From contig NZ_CP054861.1 in NCBI RefSeq assembly GCF_013459645.1, forward strand, positions 3,646,001 to 3,710,000: a DNA stretch of 64,000 nucleotides, in the 5' to 3' direction. Numbering within the stretch: the first letter of the stretch is position 1; each line of letters opens with the position of its first letter. The notes under the pieces are model-generated. The model saw only the letters and a list, made by a program, of their open reading frames with translations, did no database searches and had not been told where the DNA came from. The position numbers and the translations under genes were made by a program. Source of the stretch: Martelella sp. NC20. Lineage in GTDB: Bacteria; Pseudomonadota; Alphaproteobacteria; Rhizobiales; Rhizobiaceae. Below, in pieces: positions 57,723 through 64,000 of the stretch.

Positions 57723-58175
57723 ATGCGTGGGATACTGCTTGCACTACTGGTGTTGCTTGGCGCGGCGTCGACTGCCAATGCCGCCCGCAAATCCGGCGAC
57801 GAGATTTTCGAACCGGGCAAGGTGGTTGCGGCGGTCAGCCTGACGACGCAGACCATGAAGGTCATCGTCGGCGGGTATGAGCGCTATGTCTGGCCGGTCT
57901 CCACGGGGGCGGGGCGTTACTCGACGCCGCCCGGCGTCTACGGCGCGGAATGGCTGTCGAAGAACCACCGCTCGCGCAAATACAACAACGCGCCGATGCC
58001 GTTTGCGATCTTCTTTCACCGCGGTTATGCCGTGCATGGCACGGATCAGCTGTCGCGGCTTGGCAGTCCCGCCTCGCACGGTTGCGTGCGCCTGCACCCC
58101 GACAACGCGGCGCTGCTGTTCGAACTCGCCCGAACGATGGGGCTTGAAAATGTCACGGTGGTGATCGGCGACTGA
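57723..58175 (+). CDS. L,D-transpeptidase (YkuD) family protein
   Basis: A 150-residue protein; ATG at 57723 gives a good signal peptide (MRGILLALLVLLGAASTANA), an upstream ATG at 57696 would add nine residues. The YkuD motif is HG (VHGTDQLSRLG) and SHGCVRLH with the catalytic Cys. It cross-links peptidoglycan or attaches outer-membrane proteins in the periplasm. Confidence 0.9.
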   Translation: MRGILLALLVLLGAASTANAARKSGDEIFEPGKVVAAVSLTTQTMKVIVGGYERYVWPVSTGAGRYSTPPGVYGAEWLSKNHRSRKYNNAPMPFAIFFHRGYAVHGTDQLSRLGSPASHGCVRLHPDNAALLFELARTMGLENVTVVIGD

Positions 58176-58182
58176 GCCCGCC

Positions 58183-58914
58183 TCAGTCGTTGCCGGCGGC
58201 CGCGTTCAGCCTGTCGATATTCGGCACGCTGACATGGCGGTTGTTTTCGACGATGATGATTTTCTCGTTGCGCAGCTTGGTCATCTGGCGACTGACCGTC
58301 TCGATGGTGAGGCCGAGAAAATCGGCGATATCGGCGCGTGACAGCGGCAGATCGAAGGTGCAGCCGTCGTCGGCGAGCGGATCGATATGGGTTGCGATCA
58401 GATGCAGGAAGGAAGCGACCTTTTCGCGCGCGCTCTTGCGGCCGAGCGTGAGCATCCAGTTGCGCGCTTCGTCGAGTTCCTGCAAGGACTGGTCGTAGAG
58501 CTTGTGTTCGAGTTCGGGCGACTGCGCGATCATGCGTTCCAGCGCCGCGCGCGGAAAGGTGCATATTTCCGTCTCGGTCGCAGCTTCCGCCGTCAGCGCG
58601 CTCTCGCGCGAGAACGGGCGGCCCATGAAATCGGGCGCGAACTGCAGGCCGACGATCTGCTGGCGACCATCGGACATCATCTTGGATAGCTTCACCACGC
58701 CGCGCAGAATGTTCGAATAGCTGTCGACACTCTCGCCCTGCCCAACGACTTCCGCTCCGCCTTCGATCACCCGGCGCGAGGAATGCTTGTTGAGCAGCGC
58801 CAGTTGTTCGGACGACAAGACGGAACAGATGCCGCCGTGCCGCGCCTCGCAGGCCCGGCATACATGAGGTACGATGTCGTCGCCTTCATAGGTTCGATAG
58901 GTTTTTTCGGTCAT
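58183..58914 (-). CDS. fnrN: Crp/Fnr-type oxygen regulator (FnrN/FnrL type)
   Basis: A 243-residue protein. CRACEARHGGIC (C19, C22, C30) together with C118 gives the four-Cys iron-sulfur site of FNR. The cyclic-nucleotide-like domain is followed by an HTH (LSRADIADFLGLTIETVSRQMTKL) whose E--SR recognition helix reads TTGAT half-sites. Divergent from hemN, with an FNR-like box in between: the usual FnrN-hemN arrangement of rhizobia. Active when oxygen is low. Confidence 0.88.
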   Translation of the reverse strand: MTEKTYRTYEGDDIVPHVCRACEARHGGICSVLSSEQLALLNKHSSRRVIEGGAEVVGQGESVDSYSNILRGVVKLSKMMSDGRQQIVGLQFAPDFMGRPFSRESALTAEAATETEICTFPRAALERMIAQSPELEHKLYDQSLQELDEARNWMLTLGRKSAREKVASFLHLIATHIDPLADDGCTFDLPLSRADIADFLGLTIETVSRQMTKLRNEKIIIVENNRHVSVPNIDRLNAAAGND

Positions 58915-59036
58915 TGCGCGTTTCCAATCCGCCGTGGCGTGGAACCACTTGCTTTATTTTCTGCGACACCGGTCGATTTAGCCAGGCGCCGCTCCAACCG
59001 TGTTCCCAGCCTAACGGAACCACTCTGCAGCCATAC

Positions 59037-59050
59037 TTGATTAAAGTCAA
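59037..59050 (+). promoter_or_regulatory. FNR/FixK box upstream of hemN
   Basis: TTGATTAAAGTCAA differs from the consensus TTGAT-N4-ATCAA by one base (GTCAA). It is 60 nt before the hemN ATG, a normal activating distance. Confidence 0.75.
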
Positions 59051-59109
59051 AGCTGCCGCAAGCGCTACCGTCTATCCCGATTGCATCATCAGTCAGGAAG
59101 GGGCGCGTC

Positions 59110-60462
59110 ATGACGTCGCAACGGCAGTTGTTGAGGAAATTTTCAGAGCCGGTTCCGCGTTATACCAGCTACCCGACGGCCCCGCATTTTCACCAGGGCA
59201 TCGGTTCGGATACGGCGAAAAGCTGGATCGCGATGCTCGGCGCCGGCCAGAAACTCTCGCTCTATGTCCATATTCCCTATTGCGACCGCCTCTGCTGGTT
59301 TTGCGCCTGCCACACCAAGCACACGCTCAGATACGAACCCGTTGCCGCCTATCTCGAGAGCCTGAGACACGAAATCGAGACCGTGGGCCGGTTGGTGTCG
59401 CCCGATGTCGAGGTGACGGGCCTGCATTGGGGCGGCGGCTCGCCGACCATGCTGGAGCCCGAAGACATGCACCGCCTGATGGGCTGGCTGCGAGAGGCCT
59501 TCAATTTCGCCGATGATGCCGAGATCAGCGTCGAGATGGACCCGAACGATCTCGATGAGGAGCGCTATGATGCGCTTGCCGGGATCGGCGTGACGCGGGC
59601 GAGCCTCGGGGTCCAGGATTTCGACACCAGGGTGCAGAAAACCATCAATCGCCTTCAGACTTTCGGGCAGACGGCCGAGGTGATCGCGGCGATGCGGGCG
59701 CGCGGCGTGAAGTCCGTCAATTGCGATCTGCTCTACGGCCTGCCGTATCAGACGATCGACACCATGGCGAAGACCGTCGAGCAGATCATTTCCCTCAAAC
59801 CCGATCGGATCGCCTTGTTCGGGTACGCCCATGTGCCATGGATGAAGAAACACCAGGCGCTGATCCCCGAAGACGCGCTTCCGGATGCGGATGCCCGGTT
59901 CCGCCAGATGTCGCTTGCGGCCGGGTGGCTTGCCGAGACCGGCTATGAGGCGATCGGCATCGACCATTTCGCTCTTCCCGAGGACAGTCTTGCGCGCGCG
60001 GCGCGCGCCGGCAGGCTGCGGCGCAATTTCCAGGGCTATACCGATGAAAGCGCCGATGCGCTGATCGGTCTCGGCGCGTCGTCGATCAGCCAGTTGCCCG
60101 AGGGCTACTGGCAGAACATGCCGGCGACCGGGGAGTACCGGCGTATGGTCGAGAGCGGCGATCTGGCGGCGGTGCGCGGCATCGCGCTTCAACCTGAGGA
60201 TCGTCTGCGCGCTTTCGTGATCGAGCGAATCATGTGCGCCTACGGGTTCTCCGCCTGCGAACTCAGAGCCCGATTCGGTGCGGCAGCCGACGTCATCATT
60301 GCCGAGGCCGAGGCCTATGCGCGGGAAAATCCGGAGGTGTGCGACCATGACCGGTTCGGATTTCGGTTGAAAAATGAGGCGTTTCCGTTCGCCCGGTCTG
60401 TTGCTGCGGTTTTCGATACCTATCTTGGACGCGGGAAGGGTCGCCATTCGGCGGCTGTCTGA
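59110..60462 (+). CDS. hemN: Oxygen-independent coproporphyrinogen III oxidase
   Basis: A 450-residue radical SAM enzyme. YCDRLCWFCAC (C58, C62, C65) binds the 4Fe-4S cluster; PVPRYTSYPTAPHF, LHWGGGSPTML and SVEMDPNDL are HemN hallmarks, as is the C-terminal ERIMCAYGFS. It makes protoporphyrinogen IX precursor under low oxygen. The upstream FNR-like box and divergent fnrN gene predict anaerobic induction. Confidence 0.95.
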   Translation: MTSQRQLLRKFSEPVPRYTSYPTAPHFHQGIGSDTAKSWIAMLGAGQKLSLYVHIPYCDRLCWFCACHTKHTLRYEPVAAYLESLRHEIETVGRLVSPDVEVTGLHWGGGSPTMLEPEDMHRLMGWLREAFNFADDAEISVEMDPNDLDEERYDALAGIGVTRASLGVQDFDTRVQKTINRLQTFGQTAEVIAAMRARGVKSVNCDLLYGLPYQTIDTMAKTVEQIISLKPDRIALFGYAHVPWMKKHQALIPEDALPDADARFRQMSLAAGWLAETGYEAIGIDHFALPEDSLARAARAGRLRRNFQGYTDESADALIGLGASSISQLPEGYWQNMPATGEYRRMVESGDLAAVRGIALQPEDRLRAFVIERIMCAYGFSACELRARFGAAADVIIAEAEAYARENPEVCDHDRFGFRLKNEAFPFARSVAAVFDTYLGRGKGRHSAAV

Positions 60463-60564
60463 GCTACAGTCGAAAAATTGCCCTCACTCACCTTGCGGCC
60501 ATTGGCTTTTCGCCAATCTTTGCCTATGAGGAGGGCAGAATTCAAAGATGAAGAGGTAATAGGC

Positions 60565-60846
60565 GTGAGCGCTACATTTGATAAAGTTGCCGATATCATC
60601 GCGGAAACGAGTGAAATCGACCGCGATCAGATTACGCCGGAAAGCAATACGATCGACGATCTCGGCATCGACAGCCTCGATTTCCTCGATATCGTCTTTG
60701 CGATCGATAAGGAATTCGGTATCAAGATCCCGCTCGAAAAGTGGACGCAGGACGTCAACGAGGGCAAGGTCGACGCAGACGAGTACTTCATTTTGAAGAA
60801 TCTCTGCGCCAAGATCGACGAGTTGAGAGCGGCAAAGCAGTCGTAA
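60565..60846 (+). CDS. acpXL: Acyl carrier protein for very-long-chain lipid A acylation
   Basis: A 93-residue protein, GTG start with GAGG upstream. [59 protein letters not shown] is practically the rhizobial AcpXL sequence; S37 in DSLDF carries phosphopantetheine. It holds the growing 27-hydroxyoctacosanoyl chain before transfer to lipid A. First of a cluster with FabZ- and FabF-like genes. Confidence 0.93.
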   Translation: MSATFDKVADIIAETSEIDRDQITPESNTIDDLGIDSLDFLDIVFAIDKEFGIKIPLEKWTQDVNEGKVDADEYFILKNLCAKIDELRAAKQS

Positions 60847-60922
60847 GGGCGGCCGGTTTGCGGACCGGCATCTCAGCCCGCCTGGCTTCGCTGCGGAACT
60901 GATGCAGGGGCTGAAAGCATTC

Positions 60923-61408
60923 ATGCTGCTCGAATATTTCCAGATGATTGACCGGATCGTGTCGGCGGATATCAGCGCCGGTACGGTTGTCGCGCGTTCC
61001 ACGGTTCCCGAAAAAAGCCCGGTTTTCGAGGGGCATTTTCCGGGCATGCCGCTGGTGCCGGGCGTGCTGCTGATCGAGACCATGGCGCAGGCATCCGGCA
61101 TGCTGCTCCTCGCCGTTAACGATTGCACGGCGATGCCGTTTCTGATGATGGTCGACAGCGCCAAGCTGCGCGGTTTCGTGGCGCCGAACGCCGTACTCGA
61201 TATCGAAGCCCGACTGGAACATGAAGGCTCTGGTTTTGCCGTCACCAAGGCAAAGATCGCGTCCGGCGGAAAGCCGATCGCGAGCGCCCAGCTCAAATTC
61301 CGCACGATGTCTTTCGATGACAATGAACTTGCGCCGATCGTGAAGCGGCGCGCCGAGGAAGTCGGCCTGTTTGCGGCAATTGCCGGACAGGTCGCGGAGA
61401 GGTCCTGA
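60923..61408 (+). CDS. FabZ-like 3-hydroxyacyl-ACP dehydratase of the AcpXL cluster
   Basis: A 161-residue protein from ATG 60923 (MLLEYFQMIDRIV, as in rhizobial relatives); an in-frame ATG at 60902 adds seven residues. FEGHFPGMPLVPGVLLIETMAQASG holds the catalytic His and the Glu equivalent. It dehydrates 3-hydroxyacyl-AcpXL in very-long-chain fatty acid elongation. A GCCGGT/ACCGGC hairpin separates it from acpXL. Confidence 0.88.
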   Translation: MLLEYFQMIDRIVSADISAGTVVARSTVPEKSPVFEGHFPGMPLVPGVLLIETMAQASGMLLLAVNDCTAMPFLMMVDSAKLRGFVAPNAVLDIEARLEHEGSGFAVTKAKIASGGKPIASAQLKFRTMSFDDNELAPIVKRRAEEVGLFAAIAGQVAERS

Positions 61409-61409
61409 A

Positions 61410-62612
61410 ATGGCAAAATCCGCCAATGATGTCGTGGTCACCGGCGTCGGCCTGGTCACAAGTTTCGGCGTCGGCCTTGAGCCGCACGTCGCGATGCTGA
61501 CCGGCGGCCAACCCGAAATCCGCATCGATGCCGACATCTGCGCGCCCTATCCGGTGCACCCGCTGCCGGAAATCGATTGGAAGGACCAGATCCCGAAGCG
61601 CGGCGACCAGCGCCAGATGGAAAACTGGCAGCGCCTCGGCGTCTACGCCGCCGGCCTCGCGCTCGACGATGCCGGTATGAAGGAACATGAGGACCTTTGC
61701 GCGACGATGGACATGATCGTCGCCGCCGGCGGCGGCGAACGCGATATCGCCGTCGACAGCCTGATCGCCAATGAGGCGCGCGAGCGCAATGATCGCGAGA
61801 TCCTGCTGAACGAGAAGCTGACCACCGAACTGCGCCCGACGCTGTTTCTGGCCCAGCTTGCCAATCTGGTCGCGGGCAATATCTCGATCGTGCACAAGGT
61901 TGCCGGTTCCTCGCGCACCTTCATGGGCGAGGAAGCTGCCGGCATTTCCGCAGTCGCAACGGCCTATGCACGCATTCTGGCCGGCCAGTCGAGCCATACG
62001 CTGGTGGGCGCATCGTTCATCGCCGAGCGGCGCGATATCCTGTTGATGATGGAATCGGCGCATGCGCTTTCCCGCGGAGACTGGACGCCGCTGTGGGACC
62101 GGCCCGCGGAAGCTGAAGGCGGCATGATCATGGGCACGGTCGGGGCGTTCGTGGTGCTCGAATCACGTGAACATGCCAAGGCCCGCGACGCGCACATCTA
62201 TGCCGTGCTTTCCGGCGTCGAGGGCGATCGCGGGAAGCGTGACGATGGCCGTTTCGAACAGCGGCTCGAGCGGCTGTTCAGGGATGCCGGTTTTTCCGGC
62301 TCCGCGAACGAGGCCGTGTTTTCCGGCGCAACCGGCCTGACCGATATCACCATGCGCGAGTCCGCTTTCCTGAAAGAGCATTTCCCGTCGGCGCCGCTAC
62401 GCGGCTATACCGGCATGACCGGCCACGCCATGGAAGCCAATTTCACGCTCGGCATCGCGCTGGCAGCGCTTTCGCTCGACAGGAAGGCCGTTCCGCCCGT
62501 GTTCAATTCCGGTCGCGAGCAGCCGATGACGGCGCCGGCCGAAAAGATCGCGGTGACCACTGTCGGGCACCAGCGCGGCGAGGGCGTTGCCGTGCTCTCG
62601 GCCGAGAAATAA
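61410..62612 (+). CDS. Ketosynthase-like protein of AcpXL cluster lacking the catalytic Cys
   Basis: A 400-residue thiolase-fold protein starting 1 nt after the previous stop. It has the FabF layout (VVVTGVGLVTSFGVG at the start, GYTGMTGHAMEANFTLGIAL near the end). At the place of STACAT it reads VHKVAGSS, about residues 161-168, so the active Cys is missing. The next gene has it. This fits a chain-length-factor (KS-beta) partner forming a heterodimer that makes C28 chains; rhizobial clusters carry two fabF-like genes. Confidence 0.85.
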   Translation: MAKSANDVVVTGVGLVTSFGVGLEPHVAMLTGGQPEIRIDADICAPYPVHPLPEIDWKDQIPKRGDQRQMENWQRLGVYAAGLALDDAGMKEHEDLCATMDMIVAAGGGERDIAVDSLIANEARERNDREILLNEKLTTELRPTLFLAQLANLVAGNISIVHKVAGSSRTFMGEEAAGISAVATAYARILAGQSSHTLVGASFIAERRDILLMMESAHALSRGDWTPLWDRPAEAEGGMIMGTVGAFVVLESREHAKARDAHIYAVLSGVEGDRGKRDDGRFEQRLERLFRDAGFSGSANEAVFSGATGLTDITMRESAFLKEHFPSAPLRGYTGMTGHAMEANFTLGIALAALSLDRKAVPPVFNSGREQPMTAPAEKIAVTTVGHQRGEGVAVLSAEK

Positions 62613-62626
62613 GGAAGGACCGGCAG

Positions 62627-63907
62627 ATGACCAATGCCTATACAGATCATCTCGGCCGCCCGCTCGTCGCCGTCACCGGCATGGGCGTGGTAACCTCGCT
62701 CGGTCGCGGCATCGAGGACAACTGGAGAAAGCTGACGGAAGGCGTGTCGGGTATCCACCAGATCTCGCGCTTTCCGACCGATCACCTTTCCACCCGCATT
62801 GCCGGCACGGTCGACTTCATCCCGGCGGAAGACAATGCCGTCTCCCGCTCCTATGCCTTTGCCGAGGCAACGATCGAGGAGGCGCTTGCCGCCGCCGGTC
62901 TTTCGGGCGATTTCAACGCGCCGCTGTTTCTCGCTGCCCCGCCCGTGGAGCCGGAATGGTCGATGCGCTTCGCGCTGGCCGACCGCGCCGGCCCGCCGGT
63001 CGAGGAAAACGACGCCTATATCCGTTTCCTTGCCGCCATGCGCGAGAAGGGCGATCCCGCTTTTCACGAGGCGGTGCTGTTCGGCTCGATTTCGGAGCGG
63101 ATCGCCGACCGGTTCGGCACAAGCGGCCTGCCGGTGACGACATCGACGGCCTGTGCGTCCGGGGCGACGGCGATCCAGCTCGGCGTCGAGGCGATCCGCC
63201 AGGGCCGCACCGAGCGCGCCATGACGGTTGCGACCGACGGCTCCGTCAGCGCCGAGGCGCTGGTGCGGTTCTCGCTGCTTTCGGCGCTCTCGACCCAGAA
63301 CGACCCGCCGGAAAAGGCCTCCAAGCCCTTCAGCAAGGATCGCGACGGTTTCGTGATCGCCGAGGGCGCGGCAACGCTGATCCTCGAATCACTGTCCTCC
63401 GCTGTCGCCCGCGGCGCGAAGGTCTACGGCATCGTGCGCGGTTGCGGCGAGAAGGCCGATCATTTCCACCGCACCCGGTCCTCGCCCGATGGCGCGCCGG
63501 CGATCGCGACGGTCCGCGCGGCTCTCGAGGATGCGGGGCTTGATATCGACGGGATCGACTATATCAACGCCCACGGCACCTCCACGCCGGAAAACGACAA
63601 GATGGAATATTCCTCGCTCAGCGCCGTCTTCGGCGAGCGGCTGAAGTCGATCCCGCTGTCGTCCAACAAGTCGATGATCGGGCACACGCTGACGGCGGCG
63701 GGCGCTGTCGAGGCGGTGTTCTCGTTCCAGTCGATGCTGACCGGCGTGCTGCCGCCGACCATCAACCACGTCAACCCGGACCCGACCATCGAACTCGATG
63801 TTATTCCGAATGTGAAGCGGTCGGCCGATGCCGGATCGGTGCTTTCCAATTCGTTCGGCTTTGGCGGCCAGAACGCCTGCCTGGTGATGACGCGAGAGCC
63901 CGCCTGA
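62627..63907 (+). CDS. Beta-ketoacyl-ACP synthase II-like enzyme of AcpXL cluster
   Basis: A 426-residue enzyme, the catalytic partner of the preceding protein. TTSTACASGATAIQLG (C176), NAHGTSTPENDK (H316) and NKSMIGHTLTAAGA (H353) give the Cys-His-His triad; VTGMGVVTSLG at the start is typical. It condenses malonyl units onto acyl-AcpXL. AAGGAAGG precedes the ATG. Confidence 0.93.
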   Translation: MTNAYTDHLGRPLVAVTGMGVVTSLGRGIEDNWRKLTEGVSGIHQISRFPTDHLSTRIAGTVDFIPAEDNAVSRSYAFAEATIEEALAAAGLSGDFNAPLFLAAPPVEPEWSMRFALADRAGPPVEENDAYIRFLAAMREKGDPAFHEAVLFGSISERIADRFGTSGLPVTTSTACASGATAIQLGVEAIRQGRTERAMTVATDGSVSAEALVRFSLLSALSTQNDPPEKASKPFSKDRDGFVIAEGAATLILESLSSAVARGAKVYGIVRGCGEKADHFHRTRSSPDGAPAIATVRAALEDAGLDIDGIDYINAHGTSTPENDKMEYSSLSAVFGERLKSIPLSSNKSMIGHTLTAAGAVEAVFSFQSMLTGVLPPTINHVNPDPTIELDVIPNVKRSADAGSVLSNSFGFGGQNACLVMTREPA

Positions 63908-63975
63908 ACCGGTGAAGATTTTGATGCATCTAGTTATGAAATGCCATTAAGTTTCTGAATATGAAGGAATTGTCC

Positions 63976-64000
63976 ATGCGCGCCCTGCAACTGACCGATG
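63976..64000 (+). CDS. Start of a further gene, cut by window end
   Basis: ATG after GAAGGA encodes MRALQLTD and runs off the window. In rhizobial acpXL clusters a zinc-type alcohol dehydrogenase gene commonly follows the two fabF genes, and this start would fit one; eight residues cannot prove it. Confidence 0.45.

Overview
The window looks like a chromosomal segment of a Rhizobiales alphaproteobacterium (Rhizobiaceae or a close relative; I cannot fix the genus). The evidence is the acpXL/fabZ/fabF cluster for very-long-chain lipid A acyl chains at the right end, an FnrN/FnrL-type regulator divergent from hemN, a DUF1515-type protein, a Rhizobiales-style intergenic repeat and uniformly high GC outside a few islands.

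Positions 1 to about 26,740 are most of a siphovirus-type prophage; its left end (integrase, repressor) lies outside the window. In order it carries a 5'-truncated replication initiator with an iteron-like array inside the gene, a NusG-like antitermination protein, a structured intergenic RNA candidate, an initiator-type tRNA-Met, an HNH nuclease, terminase small and large subunits, a fused HK97-type protease/major capsid gene, two tandem paralogous head proteins, portal, connector and adaptor genes, a tail module whose order matches the RcGTA/lambda-like layout (with an A AAA AAG frameshift site in the tail chaperone), tailspike, endolysin, holin and a DUF1515 protein. Two accessory units face backwards: a secreted four-cysteine protein inside the head-tail operon, and a three-gene AT-rich operon with a small HTH regulator and two operator-like inverted repeats at the right end.

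Positions 27,246 to 39,477 form a carbohydrate unit: a GH38-like DUF5054 hydrolase and a LacI regulator on the minus strand, divergent from a binding-protein/two-permease/ATPase sugar ABC transporter, a PHP-domain phosphoesterase and a GH38 alpha-mannosidase. Import and hydrolysis of an alpha-mannoside-like oligosaccharide is the likely role.

Positions 39,852 to 53,044 hold a catabolic locus not matched to a pathway I know: SDR, MmgE/PrpD protein, a branched-chain-type ABC transporter (with a permease-ATPase fusion), MBL-fold hydrolase, NIPSNAP protein, two beta-hydroxyacid dehydrogenases, aldehyde dehydrogenase, carboxymuconolactone decarboxylase-like protein, cupin and an FCD-type GntR regulator. 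A shared 11-nt motif precedes two of its transcription units.

The remainder is ordinary chromosome: a small conserved protein, an orphan glycine-betaine-type binding protein, cobU, a TauE/SafE permease, a nucleoside hydrolase, an L,D-transpeptidase, fnrN/hemN, then acpXL, a FabZ-like dehydratase, a ketosynthase-like protein without the catalytic Cys, a Cys-containing ketosynthase, and the first codons of a further gene cut by the window end.
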